Source: Hermodice carunculata (taxonomy: Eukaryota; Annelida; Polychaeta; Eunicida; Amphinomidae). From it: a stretch of 64,000 nucleotides of DNA. Position 1 is the first letter of the stretch. Each line of letters begins with the position of its first letter. The notes beneath the pieces were generated by a model. It was not told the origin of the DNA and did no database searches. It saw nothing but the letters and a program-made list of their open reading frames with translations. Of this stretch, positions 20,621 through 34,393 are shown one piece after another. The position numbers were made by a program, and so were the translations under genes. The stretch lies in the NCBI GenBank assembly GCA_964020975.1, contig OZ026619.1, positions 87,112,706 to 87,176,705 on the forward strand, read 5' to 3'.

Positions 20621-23600
20621 CAACCATTGTTGTGGCCCAGGGGGAGGGGGGGAGGGTACTTCCCCAAATTTTCCGTGGAGGTGTGCAGCTTGATTTTTCA
20701 AAAACACACGCATGCAAATTCAGCCACAAGACTACCCATTGGTCAGTAAATTATCACATACATTATCATTAATGAGTTATTGATGATTGTAAGTTGAGAT
20801 GCATAGCCTTAGCATAACATATGGGATCTCTTGGTCGTTATCAATGATTTTAGATGGCAATGCATTCATTAGAATGCCATATATTGGAGCCATTGTGACA
20901 TCTCATGTCTGCCTAATTTGATTGCTGCTACGTTTCAAGTTGGTGAAAATATCACGATTAGGAGTAGGGTTTTATGGTCTTTTAGTGTGCTACTGTTCAG
21001 GGGAACCTGTTGATTAAACATCCTTTTCCCGGAGTAGTTTATATGTATGCATTTATTAAAACTATGGATAGCAGGAGACCAAAATGTCTTGTGAAGTTTT
21101 GAGCTTTTCTGATCATTGAATGGCACCTAGCCATGAGGAGGAATAGCAGTGAGAGAGATGCGCTGCAGGCAATATTGCTTGCTCAACAGACCAGGCGCCG
21201 TGTATTCTCCACTCCACACGTGGAGTAGAGAAAACAAACGACTTGTGGTCTACGTAGGAGGCAATAGGCAACGTAACTTGATGTAAAATCATAAAGATTG
21301 ATAGATTTCACAAAGAAAAAAAGCAAAGAACAACCAGTTTCAATGCGACTTTCGGTACGTCCAGAGGGTGCATAATTTGTAGTGGTAATAAGTGAAAACG
21401 TAACTCCTCAAAAGCAATTGATGATGATAACTAGACACAGTGTAGACCTTGTGCCGTGTACTGTAGGAAGTAATTCCCTTTCAGACTGGTAATGTATGTC
21501 CCGTTCTGCAAGAGCAGGATATGACCTGCTGGCCGTGAATGAAAACTGCACGTTGTTTTCTTGCACATGCTTCCGTTTGCTTTGGAAAATTTGTTCCCGA
21601 AGGCCATGACCTTCATTAGTGCATGCTATATGTTGGCGTTTGTTTTTATGGTTCTAATATATCGCTTAATTGAGATGAAGACTTCTAAAGCTGTATTGAT
21701 TTCAGCCAAAATTTTCCCATGTTGAGAATAACAGCAGCATGCAGGTTGGCACGTTTGAAGCAAGTTTTTGTTTTGCGTGTATATGATAACAAGACTTCAT
21801 GTGGATTCTAATACCATTTAGTCTTAACGTCTTTTAAACGCAATGTTAGCTGAAATCATTGTAACACGTTCAGTCTCAGGCTTCTCAAATATGTATGTAC
21901 AAACGGAAATGAATGTTTTAAAGCAGAGGTTGAGTTTTTGCACACTGGAGTTTAAATGGTCTGTAGTGACCGCAGGAAATAACATTTGACCGTATGAGAT
22001 CTGGAAAGTAAAACTACCTTATTCACGTGTTATTATGTGTATAGTACAAGTGTAGGGAAGGCCACTATAGTTTAAGAAACGGTGCGTTACAAATGCCTGA
22101 ATATGTAAGGAGATGGTGCTTTATTAGACAAAATTGGGAACATTGCAAGGCTGTACATATAAGAACATATGGCTAAAATGAGACAGTTCCAAGAAGCATT
22201 GCTCAGCAAAAGTAGGATATTGCAATGCAATTATAATATAAATAACGAACATATGGCTAACACGACGTCGTTTGCAGAAATACTGCTGAAAAAAGCGCAT
22301 GATAATAATGCCATAATAATTGTCCGTACAACGATAAACGTCTGACCAATATGAAATAGTACAGCAAAACGCCTCTAGGTGGCACGCTGTAGCGAAAGAG
22401 CGACCGATGGGAATGAGCACATGCATCGTGTGGTGAAGGCCATGGACTGCAGGCACAGAATTTACTCACTTGATTTCATCACACATATTTTACAATATCC
22501 CCACTTCATTTCATTCATCAAGACTATCCATGACAATTATACATTCGAAGCACAGCATTAACTAATTGCTTATGCGAAAACGCAGATAGTAAGTGATAAT
22601 TATACATCTGCCTTGATGTGGCCACTGCTCTTAGAACATCATCAATTATGCATTTGGTGGAAATGCGCATGTGATGTGCACGGAAAATTTCAGATGAAGG
22701 TAATGGGTGCATCTATGCTGATGAAGCTGGTGGCTGTTATTTGGTTCTGGTAAAGCCGTCACACGTGTGCAGAATGTAGCTGCTTGTGTGGGGCTGGGCC
22801 ACTCAATATGCACTAAAAGTCAAATGGTCACAGACCTTTGAAAAACCTGTACTAATGTTAATTGGTCTACAAGCAGCAGGAGCACTATGTTTATTATGAG
22901 GCCTGTGGGGCCACAAAGGTAGTCACGTATGGCGTGGTTGCTCTCTTTTAGCCCCATTTCCCCGAAAAAAGAACGACCACCCACCCACCCCCACCCCTCC
23001 CCATACGAAGGCCACCTCTGCATGCAACAAGTATGACATTTTTGTGATGGATGCCTTCTCAACAGAAGTCGTCCTCCTGCCAGGATACATATTTGTGGTG
23101 TATTGTAGATGTCTATAAAGGGGGATTAACTGTACACCCGGCAAGTCTGAATCCCATGTAGGGATAGATTATATTGCTTGTGGCCAGTTACACTGCAGCT
23201 TTATTAAAAAAAAAAAAAAAATACAGATTGAATTCATCACTGACACAGAGTAGTATACTTGTTTGTTTATCCGCCGGGTTATTCCCTTTTCCACGTCATC
23301 TATCTTTCGTAATTGCTTCTGGGTGGTCCAGTCTTGTCATATTTATGATTTATCTTGCCTTCTTGGCTGCAATGTAAAGCTATATAGCTCTGTCAAACAG
23401 GCAAGTCTCGCGTGGTGAATAAACTGATGAAGAGGGTGCCACAGTGGTACTTGAATAGTGGGACTGTGCGTCTGGGCTTCGTTAAACCACAATTGGGAGA
23501 AATTCCACAACCTCCAGTTGCACTGTTTTATTAGGTTAAATACTTGACAGGGTTTGGATAGTTTTGGTCCTCTTGTTTTTCAAAGCTGAAGGGACGGATC

Positions 23601-24370
23601 AGTAGCGACTTGTCATCTTGTAGTTTAACAGGATAGTTAAAGTGAGACAGTTATCAGCGCTTGTATACCTCCGTCATTCTGGTGGCGTCAACTTTTGTTG
23701 CAACACAGACTGTGAGCACTTTGATCACTTACCAGGCCGCTGCGTGGCTGACGCGCCGTACTACACTTGTTTATTTTCGGCAATACTTTCTATTCAGCAC
23801 ACTGCAAAGAGCCCCATAGCCTCCCCCTAACCTTTCCAAACCCTCTGTTCCAACAACAATGTCTTGTAGTGTACTGATCCGATCGAAGATTCTGAACCTT
23901 AGACAATAAACGTTCTAATGTTATCTTGAATCGCGGGATCTTTCACACACACAACCATTAGCTGGAAACAAAAGCCATCATAAATCTTGATCAGTATTGA
24001 AAGTTCAAGTATGGTTCACCCAAGTAGTGGCCCCGGATAGACCTCTGGGGCAGCACCCATTTGGGTTTGCATGTTTATGTGAGTATCTTTTAAAGCATGA
24101 GGCAGCTCATTAATTTTTAACCGTGACTTCTGAGTTTGCGAGATGCCCCCTTGAGTGGGGCAACTTATGCTTATAAGGCACGGGGCTAGAAGAATTTACA
24201 AATGAGTCTCCGCTTGCATGTGGGACTGAGGCAGAACAAGAGCACTGTGCAACACTTTAGACCTAAAAATAGAATAACCAGTAAATAGTTGTATGCCTGA
24301 CTTCTAGGTCCATCTGAGACATTTTCTTTAGTCTAAGTCTGGCCGCTTCTATTGAATAGACGGTTTGCTA
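20621..24370 (+). other. Intronic sequence, no gene seen
   Basis: Contains a G-rich stretch at 20640-20656, an E-box inside a small hairpin near 21,215 (actccacacgtggagt), a partial CTCF-like site near 22,372, a duplicated word gaacatatggctaa (near 22,164 and 22,246), a C-rich tract at 22974-23002 and an A-run at 23205-23221. Nothing coding is recognised. Confidence 0.65.
22980..23002 (-). other. G-quadruplex-type tract on the minus strand
   Basis: Five C-runs of 3-5 bases are separated by single bases on the plus strand. The minus strand therefore has five G-runs with 1-base loops, a strong G4-forming pattern. Confidence 0.6.
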
Positions 24371-24377
24371 TTGGTCA

Positions 24378-24421
24378 GACCATGGAGGTATTATACAGAT
24401 CTGTATAATACCTCCATGGTC
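24378..24421. repeat. Perfect 44-bp palindrome flanked by 8-bp direct repeats
   Basis: Each 22-base half is the exact reverse complement of the other, centred on agatct at 24397-24402. The octamer ggtcagac occurs at 24373-24380 and again at 24418-24425, overlapping the ends. A second small palindrome (tctattgaataga) lies about 30 bp upstream. The layout could be a minimal foldback insertion with a target duplication. Confidence 0.75.
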
Positions 24422-24851
24422 AGACACAGTCAATTTACATATCGCATTAACAAATTTGAATGTTGGAAAAAACAAGAGAGAGGGAGAGAAATATAAACTG
24501 CAAACAGAAAATAGAATTGCCGCCGCCAGTGTCCACTATTGGGTGCATAGGTTTAAGTTGAGCGGAGCTATAAGGCGACACCACAAAAATGTTACACTTG
24601 CGTATGCATGTTATTCGCTTCTGCATTTGAGATTTGATCTTAGGACGTAGATGGATGTAACAATGGTTCATTGAAAGACCCTAAAATGTTTGCATGTTTT
24701 TTTTTCTTATTTTATTTTTTTCAAATATTATGGCCTCAGCAGAGCAAAAAAAATGTACCTATCGCCCCTTTGATCCTAGGTTATCAGAAATTCTTATCAA
24801 GAAGATTGTGTGTTTACATAGCGCTGATACTTTCCACAATTTAGTAATATG

Positions 24852-24984
24852 AGACCATATAATGACCAAGGAATGAGGCACACATCTTGTGAATATCTAT
24901 GTGCTAAGCTTCAGTTTGTAAGACAATATAATGGCCGAGGAATGAGGCACACATCGTGGGAATGTCTATGTGCTAAGCTTCAGT
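24852..24984 (+). repeat. 69-bp tandem duplication
   Basis: Copy 1 starts at 24852 (agaccatataatgaccaagg) and copy 2 at 24921 (agacaatataatggccgagg). Both run through gaatgaggcacacatc and ctatgtgctaagcttcagt. Several substitutions separate the copies, so the event is not recent. Confidence 0.85.
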
Positions 24985-25901
24985 AAATACTGTTTTAGAT
25001 ATCATTAAATTTATTGGTATTTATCAGGGTAATTAAATGTATTGTAAATAATCATGTTCGTACATACATACGCACGTACGTACCTACGTAATTTATAGTG
25101 GAAGTTTTCACATATAAATGCAAGCTGCCTATTTTAATGTGGTCATATATCCTCATATCCATATTGGATGCAAAAGACTGCTGCATGTTTTTCCACAAAT
25201 TTCTGTAGGGAGTTGTCACGTGGCCACATATGATTAAATTGAACAATGCATCAACCCAAAACTAAAATGTATGGTCATTCTGTTAAGATTTATCACGCCC
25301 CTTTCAGATAGCATAGAAGAAACAATATGGAAAATTGTGAATTTCATATAACCTATGAAAATACAATGGAAAATCTGCTTTGTCTGTACCGGTACATTTA
25401 TTTCTCAATGAAAGAAGATCGTCCTTTTAGCCAGCAGAAGTCTACCCGAGAAAATATTGTGATGAAACGGAAGGACGATTTCATTTGAAGGTGCATTATG
25501 GATAATTCATGTGGACAGCTCTTTTGGTCTCCCGAGATTAGAATTGTGTAGAACAGACCTGATGTTCTAGATGCTGCTGGGGTTTGCCAAAATGTATTGA
25601 GTAATATCACCCTTTGAGCACCACAGCTTGCTTATTTTCTGCACACTGAATGTAACGAAACGTCATCCCCCCATAGCCATAATACTATATAGCAGATGGA
25701 AGCCCCTTGCCATCACCGCAGGTGAAAGTGACATCTCATATTCACATGGTTGAATATAGGTCGATCAATTTCAGTTTCGAAAATACATTTTCAGGTGGCT
25801 CGAAATAATTTCAATATCAAGTGAACCACTATAGACGCACATTCACGTTTATATATAAAGCCTATGACGGTTTGTGTATGTATTTCCTCAGAATACCATA
25901 T

Positions 25902-25922
25902 AGAGAGAGAGGGAGAGGGAGA

Positions 25923-25966
<44 letters not shown>
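25902..25966 (+). repeat. (GA)n microsatellite
   Basis: A 65-bp AG/GA tract with a few interruptions (ggg, cag). Confidence 0.95.
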
Positions 25967-25968
<2 letters not shown>

Positions 25969-28198
25969 CAAGCCTGTGAAGATTTATATGCGCAATTTCT
26001 TAGAATACTATAAACGTTTGTGTATAAATATATACAAATACATATTTTGTGTGCATTTCCATCGAATATAGTATAAACGTGAACGCATAGTCATATAATA
26101 TGCTTCTGTGCCCAGGACACCTGTCAGTCCTACCAAATTAAGTATTTATACTATACAGTGGGGAAAAAAAATCAGAAAATTTTTGATCAAATTTACATCC
26201 GTGTGACAAATGGTATTAAGACCCCGTCGAATGTATGAACAACTACATAAAGACCATGCGATTATCATTTAAGTGGGAACTATTTATATCGAAAAGTACT
26301 TATTGAGCGCACGAGGTACTTGCCAAATGGGTGGAAGTGTATCCAATTGGAAGTGATTTGAGCAGTCCCCACACAGTAACAGACAACTGACAGTGTTCGT
26401 TTCATTCACCCAGCATTCCAGATGTTGAAACCGAAAAAAAGGGAAACCTGCTATCGTGTTTTATACTTTAATATGTGTGAACCAGTTTCACCTTCAGTTG
26501 TATCTGACACGCACGGTCTCTTCCCAGGCAGTTTATGCCAAAATATCCACATGTAACAAATATTAACTGAGAAAATTCAGCATATGTGTATGTCTTTAAA
26601 TCAACATGCAGGCGTGGTGCAAATTTTTATTATATTTGTCTTCATAACATTACTTCCCCGTGTGGAATCTGTTCTGTGAAATAATGAGTGCGCCTTTCCT
26701 CCATAGAGTTTCCCTGCAGAGGTAAAGAGAGTTCAAGAAAATACCACATTTAGTTGTAAACGTCTATTTTTTCCTGATAACTGTTGTATGTGGAAGAGGG
26801 AGAATCTGTGACTGAAGACGAAAGCTCCATTTGTGACCGTTTGTGCGTGCCCAGTACCGAGATCTTTGTTGAGAATCTGGACGGGACCCTCTTAGCCAAA
26901 TGCTTCTGTTCTTTAGTCATGGCAATATTAGTGTGAGGGACCAGTTTCACTACATTCGTATATTTTTGTAAGCACAGGGAAATTATGGTGAAAAAATAAA
27001 ACTCAATTTTTTTTTATGGCTGTAGCCGTTTTCAACTTTCACAAAATGAACTGCTGCAAAAAAAAGGGACATTTTGCGTGACCAGAAAAGACACAATTAA
27101 ATTATATATTTTCATATTATGTGGGCATTAAACCTGCAAAAGTTCCTTCTTTGGAGTAGCATTTGGAGGTGGAGTAGCTACCCAGGCAAGCTTAGTGTCT
27201 TTACATGTTCACGATTGTCCGGTTGTGACACTTCTGTGTGTGACAGTTATATACCGCATCCTTTGCATGATACCTTTATCAGGGGCCCGTGTATATTTAC
27301 ATTCCTGGTCCCGAAAAAGATATATGACCAATGTTAGTAACATTATGCCTTTGTGTCTTGAAATAATGAGCCCCTTTTGCCATCGAAATAATTTGTTACA
27401 TGTCAGTAAACTAAACACGCTAACATTTTTATGCACACCACAATGTCTCGCTTATTTTCAGGCAAATGTGTGGGTCCTGTGACAGTTTAAGGATTATTGA
27501 CAAGTTTGATATTTGATTATTTCATTCTTTGTGTCATCGATTACATATAGGATGTTAATGATTTTTGTCTTTATGTAATCAGTACGATACGATTTTTCAA
27601 TGACTTGATTCTTTAACCTTTCAGTTTGGTGGGGTAGTCAAAGGTTGTAATGCCTTAGCTAGTTTAGCTGGAGTTTGACTTGTTTCATTTGTTTTTTTAC
27701 CATCGCGAACATCATACTTACCGTCATTTTGAACCATCATTATCACGAATGCAAATTCTTTTGCTTTCATGATAATTTTAGTTGAAAAATGGAAGCATCA
27801 TTCACAACCGACACAACTCAATGTGGATTTATAGCCAGACCCGAAGGTTGGCCACTCTGCGGAGTCTCCCGTACTTTATGGAATTCACAAGGTTCTTTAT
27901 GATGACATATTAACAGAGGACTCGGAGAATTCGTGGTGGCGTTTCTCTTGGAGCTGCCAATCTTCCAATTACGCTGGGTTTCAGTGCTCTTGGATTAGAT
28001 TATTCACCTTATACAGCGTCGCTCGTATTTCATATACCGCAGGCTCATCAATCCGCATCCATCAGTTTTGATGTATATGGTTAAGGAAGCAACATATGAT
28101 GTGTGGGAGTTTTGTCTATGGGAATTTTCCAATGTTTTCTTCTGTTTTTCTTTATGAAAATTCAAAATGTTATTCAGTCAGTAAAGACTTTGGTCATC

Positions 28199-28229
28199 GC
28201 CACCACCACCACCAACAACAACAACCAAG

Positions 28230-28318
<89 letters not shown>
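28199..28318 (+). repeat. (CAC/CAA)n then (TAA)n microsatellite
   Basis: A short cac/caa stretch is followed by pure taa repeats from 28231 to 28318. Confidence 0.95.
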
Positions 28319-28319
<1 letters not shown>

Positions 28320-28436
28320 TAGACTAGATCATCGGGACACAAAAGTGCAAATTACACACATACATCATACAATTTTTGTCTGAATAGTAATGCTATATAG
28401 GCCCTAAGTATGGCTGGGCATACAGGAGTGGATATA

Positions 28437-28616
<180 letters not shown>

Positions 28617-28662
28617 CCCTTAATGTGATGTAGGCCTTATATATAAGCATACAGGAGTGGAT

Positions 28663-31600
28663 TTTGAAACTAGAACTACAAAACTGTTCCAGTGGGAATA
28701 CATTGAGTACCCATTACCACCTGCATTGCACTTGGTTGCATGCAATTCCAAACCCAAGGATTGGCTTGATTCAATGTAATCATTAGGAGCTACTTGATGA
28801 GCGAATGCAAGACACGTTGATGTGTGAGCATTCAGTTCAATATGGAAGAGACCTGTGAAAAGGGAATGTGCAATCTTTACATATAAATCTATTGTTAGGG
28901 TGGGTTTTATGCGTTATCCTTCCACAGGAATGGACTCTGGTGTGGTGGAGATGAACTTTTAGACAAGGTCTCTGCAGCTGGAAGTTACAAGTGTAACATT
29001 GCATTGATTGGTACCAGTCTTTCAGCGTCTTTATCCCTAGACTTGACTTTGTTTATCTTGATTTGACATCACTGATGAGCGAAACTGTTCAGTTTGGCGA
29101 AAAATGTGGCCAGGGACATGTCGCTCTGGAACTAACAACCGGGAAAGTTTAGAGATGCAAGCGGTCGTGTTTCATAGCCAGGATACACAATATAAGTTTA
29201 AAACTGAAATAATGGAGACAGCTGAAAGTCACTTCTGTCTACAGCTGGATAATATAAAGTGTTGGATACATTCGTATGCAAACCAGGGGAGTTATCCCAG
29301 CTTTGAATCAGAAGAAACAGTTTGTTGTGTATATATAGGTTCCAACAGAACAGGTTATTCCTGAGGCACTGTGAGCGCTGTGATTCACCAATAACTCAAC
29401 ATAGTGGCTTCAACTTGACGTTCCGTTTATCTAAATGGGGTGTGGAGAGCTTGTATATTTGGCAGGCAAGGTCTTCCGCCCTAAAGGATATAAACTATTA
29501 TTTTGATTTTATATATTGTACTTTAAATATGCTTCGTTTGAGTGTTATGTTGTCAATTACCTATATAACCAACCAAATTTCTACACACCATTTTCGTATA
29601 TAGTTTGCTGGGAAGTGATAGTCATAAATGTTGAGTGGACAAGGTAAAAACAGAAATGGTTGCAAGAAATGTTGTGTATGTGGAAATAGTGAAAAATGCC
29701 CAAATTGTTGCTAGTCCAAACTGTAATACCCTGCATTTATCACCCAGTTCAAGATAATACCTTAGCTGTTGGGACAGTATCACTTATCACACGGTTCAAA
29801 ATAATATCAAATCTGTGGAAACAAGATCATTTTAACGCGCATTAAAAAGTCATAAAAATGCACCTAGTGTTACAATATATTTTGCCGTTCGCACCACAAT
29901 CTATATTAAATGCATATTTTCCATAAGGTTTGTGACTACCGTTTTTTTTCTTCCTTTACTTTTCTTTCTTTTTTTTTTTTTTTTTTTTTCGTGAACTTCA
30001 AACGTTGTAAAACAATTACAAAGCCGTATCCCAAATTTGCAAGGTGAATCGTATATAGTTATATTAGGAATATCTTTAGGACATTGATCAGTTCGAATCT
30101 TCAAAGCAATATCTTATTCAGGAAAGGAAAAATAATATGCATTCGTACGTGTTCCATGTTTCGTGTTTTTTTTTTTTTTATGTAACGCCATGCAAATTTA
30201 AGAAGAGTAGGACTTCAGTATTCTTGTTGCACGGCAGATTGAGTTGCCCACGTGGTAGCACATAAAAAAAGAAAGAAGGAAAGAAATGGCGTGTTCGCCT
30301 AACTGTTCTCCATTGTTTCTCTGTGTGTTCTGCAGCTGTTTTAATGTTGTATATATGTAAATTATTTTTCATCCGATATCTGACCGAGTACTTCTTTTCA
30401 GAATTTTGATCTGTAAATAGTGTTCTTAAATGCGACAGTCCACTGAGTTTTGTCATACGCAGCCTACTGAAATTTTTTGGCACCATATGTTTAGACTTCT
30501 GGCACCGAGATCCCTAGCCCAGACAAGGTCAGAATTTCCTATGGCATGATCATTATGCTTGTATTTATTATACAGACAAGTTCCAGCAATGATCTCTCAT
30601 TAACCTACGATGGAGTTCAGGTTGGATAGGAAGAACTATGCTTTGTTCCTGTATTTCCGCGATATATTTCCCTCAGACCACTGTTATAGGAATTCAAGAG
30701 ATGTTTAATAATGAGGGAGAAGTGGGGCCGAGCAGACAAGTCGTCTGGTTGTGGCCTTCGTATAGCAGCTTCTGTGGCCTTTCAGCCATCGTCCAAGATT
30801 ATTGGACGTGAAGGCAGGACTGGAAAACCCTGATTTATTGATAAAGTATTGCTCCATCGCCGGTGTACAGAATACTGTGTTCCCATGCATCCGTGGATGG
30901 ATGGGGGACATGAAGCCACCTTCTGCACCGCCGAAGGGCTACTGACCACCCTGGATTTTCCACACACGTATCCGTAACACACCGGAGAACCCATCTTCAA
31001 TACCAAACTGACACACCGAGAAAAGCTTGACAGGCATACAGGCTTAGTAAAAATGCTGAGCAACTTGGAAATGAAGAACCTCGAAGGCAATGCGAAGAGA
31101 TTTGTGGCATGGGATGTTTTTCCTCAGCCCTTCCTGATTCATCAGTGTTACCTTTCTGTGGGAGCACACTTGAAAGAAGTGATAGCAGTGATAATTCTTA
31201 CACTCTCTTGTACAATTCATATGTATGTATTAGAGTTTACACCTACTAGAGCTTGGAATGCGATTCACTAGAGTGCGTTATTTGCACGATTCGCAGATAA
31301 ACTCCTGACTAATTTGAATAATTGAAGTCGTCACCAAGTTAGATAGAATGTTATTTGCTAGTGTGCTACCTCACAGTTTGATTTATGGGAAGAAAATCCT
31401 TCTAAATATATAATGTAAGGATAATATTGGCAGCGTATTTCCGACCTATTGATTTGTATGATGTATGCTACTCTTCAGTGAAACATTAGTAAAACATGCA
31501 TGGAAAATGAAGTGGATGGACACGCCTCGTAGGGACTAAATACTCATAATTGTATAGGCTGGTGGTGCACTGGCAGTCTCTTACCGATAATCTCTTTTTG

Positions 31601-31690
31601 CACTGCAGCGTTTACCAAAGTCGCATTTTATGATTGAGAGATAAAGAATAGACTCTGACAATTGTAACAGAGGACTGATGTTTTGATGTG
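28663..31690 (+). other. Intronic sequence, no gene seen
   Basis: No supported feature other than T-rich tracts at 29941-29989 and 30164-30179. Open frames at 30,178-30,486 and 30,782-31,090 on the minus strand have no recognisable motif. Confidence 0.65.
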
Positions 31691-31727
31691 GTTAATAATG
31701 TAATAAACTATGGGTTCATTTCTGTAA

Positions 31728-31728
<1 letters not shown>

Positions 31729-31758
<30 letters not shown>

Positions 31759-31847
31759 TGTATGTATGTATGTATGTATGTATGTATGTATATATATAAT
31801 ACTATTAATGTAATAAACATGTTGGTTCATTTCTATAAAAATATATG

Positions 31848-31934
<87 letters not shown>
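31729..31934 (+). repeat. Compound microsatellite (TATG)n, (TA)n, (GT)n with duplicated flank
   Basis: (tatg)n at 31729-31790, (ta)n at 31852-31890 and (gt)n at 31891-31934. The unique sequence before the first tract (aatgtaataaactatggg, ttcatttctgtaaatatg) is repeated before the second (aatgtaataaacatgttgg, ttcatttctataaaaatat), giving a period of about 110 bp. Confidence 0.93.
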
Positions 31935-31936
<2 letters not shown>

Positions 31937-33204
31937 CGTGTAACGGTTAATTGTTTATAAGAGCCGACGTTTCCAGTAAATAAATAAAAGTGACCCATAG
32001 GTGGTACTGCAATGTGTATGGGAGTCTGTGTCATGACTGCACATACATTACACATTTTTTGGCCTGTGTGCAGTTTGTGTCGTTAACATGGAACAAAAAA
32101 AATACAGACCTACATCTTTGTGTGAAGATCGACCTTTCGCTGCTGATAAGGAAGTGCTTGGCAAGAGGTCAACAAGCAGCACATTTATTGTTCTTCAGTG
32201 ACAAGATTGTGGCCTTAATGGCGTAAACCACTGTAGAAAGTTTATGTGTCTCACTGTGCAATTTATGATACAACCACATACAGTTTAAGAGTGATTCATG
32301 AAGAACACTCGGCTAAGTGCACAAACAATAAACTCATTCATTCCAAAACCTTACCTATGGTTAAAAGAAAGGAAGTGCCTGGTTGTCATGCTTTCACAAT
32401 GTCACAAAGTATTTAAAAAAAAGTTCTTATAAGCTAAATATTCTTGCATAAATGAAACGTACACGTACAAATACTTTGGAATTAATGAATGGCACCACTC
32501 GAAACAGGTTAGTGTACAATTACATCTTTTCAGCGCTACAGTTTTAAATTGATGGAAAAATAATACACATTTACTGAACAAATTATACACAATCCAGTGT
32601 AAATGAAATCTCAGCAGTGGTTTTAACACAATCATTTACATCTGACAGATCTGCATATTTCTTGTACTCTATGAAATCAAACTACGCATTTTACAACCTA
32701 CTGCTGCCCGCAAGACATGTTTGGGTGATTTCCTGATGAGATCAAACTAGTTACAGGGCAACCGCCTCTTCCAGAAATACCACAAAGCTAAAAGTCTGTT
32801 TCTAAAAGGTTTTTGCCACTATATCAAGAAATTAATAAATCCCACTCCCAACAAGTACATAAAAAATATGAGTGTTGTCTCGGCTAATTATTAAGCTCAG
32901 TCCAGGAGTAGAAGACACATCAGTGGACAAGTGTTCTGTAATTCCTCAGCTACTTTTTCGTCTAAAACTATGTTTAATTTGCATTGACTGCGCTGTAAAA
33001 AGGATTTATACCTTTTCCAAACCTTCAATCTCTACTCTTTCAATGGACTAATGTTATTGCAGAATATTGATGTTAGTGAAATTGAATAGGAAATGTGTCT
33101 TTTACCCCACCGTCCATGCAGCAAGGAATGCAACCTAACGTGGTTGAATTTGACTTCACTTTTTGATAGTCCCATTGCTCTTATGGTCATCTGTATAAAG
33201 GACA

Positions 33205-33283
<79 letters not shown>

Positions 33284-34334
33284 GGGGGGGGGGGGTTAGC
33301 AGAATTTCCAAATTCAACACATCATTATATTGTCAGGAATGACTGGGCAAGCAAAACAGATATTGCTATTGTTTGTATCCTTGGATAACTACAAAGTTGC
33401 CCGGCGGGAAACCAATACAGGCACATGAACTCGCCCAAGAACAAATGAACTTGTCCCTGGCAACCGGTAACTTCGATCCCTGACGCAACATAATTTCTAT
33501 TTAGTTTACTAAACATCGTGGGCAGTTTTCTGCATCGTACATCTACCAAGCTATTAATGATAGTGCTCATGTTTCTATACTATCGTATCTTCACTGAAAA
33601 TATAATTGCTGAATTACTGTTTCAAAGTTTATTTTTATGTTTAATGTCCATGTATAATATTAAATAAATTCAATATTTTAAAAAAAATATTGTCATGGGT
33701 GGTTCATCAGCAAGAATGTAGGAGGAGATATTTAGGGACAATGACGTACGTAAATGTATTTGCAATGCGATCAGGCCTAATAAAACTTTGAAGCGGGCAT
33801 TGAAGACTGCGAGATTTATGTCACAATACCTAACCTGTCTATGAAATAAGTACGCGCTGAATTTTTTAGCTTCACAGTTTCAGCTAATAATCTACAAAGA
33901 AAATTGAGCCCCACCCACCTCTACCCCGCCCCGAAAGGAAAGAGAAAAAAAATCTGTGCTTTGCACAAGATGTATACGTCAAGCGCGGGAGAGGCGAGGA
34001 ACAGTTGTAAGTAGCCCCTCCAGTTTGTCTACATATCTGAAGTACATGCACTTGTACATTTTACAAACAAGTGTTTGGGTATTGGTTGGTGCAAATGTTA
34101 TGCGGTAAAGCAGACCATAGGTTGCTGCCACCACTACCACACACCGTCCATGATGTATGAAGGACTGCCATGCTGTGGCTGCAGAGTATTTGGTGGAGCT
34201 GCCGAAGTGGATAAACCTGAAGTTTGTACATGAACTTCAGCTTTGAGTTATGAGCTGACTGGGCTGAGCAATGATGTGGAAGTTAAAGAATATGATTTTG
34301 AAATGTTTTATTGCGTGCTGTTCTCGTTCTTTTG
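31935..34334 (+). other. Intronic sequence, no gene seen
   Basis: Apart from a GT microsatellite at 33207-33280, nothing is recognised. A tRNA-like B-box string (aacttcgatccctgac, near 33,468) lacks the rest of a tRNA. Confidence 0.65.
33207..33295 (+). repeat. (GT)n microsatellite followed by a G-run
   Basis: A 74-bp pure gt tract, then tt, then 13 consecutive G at 33283-33295. Confidence 0.97.
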
Positions 34335-34359
34335 ACACGCACACACACACACACACACA

Positions 34360-34390
<31 letters not shown>
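34335..34390. repeat. (AC)n-(GT)n inverted microsatellite
   Basis: ac repeats (34341-34362) switch directly to gt repeats (34363-34390), making a near-perfect palindrome able to form a hairpin or Z-DNA. Confidence 0.93.

Positions 34391-34393
<3 letters not shown>

Larger units (their letters stand above)
24422..28200 (+). other. Intronic sequence, no gene seen
   Basis: AT-rich. A 69-bp tandem duplication and a GA tract are listed separately. A cgtacgtac-type run near 25,062-25,090 and open frames near 26,750 and 27,119 were looked at and show no recognisable protein. Confidence 0.65.

Noticed and set aside
33361-33490. tRNA-like string near a GT microsatellite
   Set aside because: aacttcgatccc resembles a T-arm but no acceptor or anticodon arms pair.
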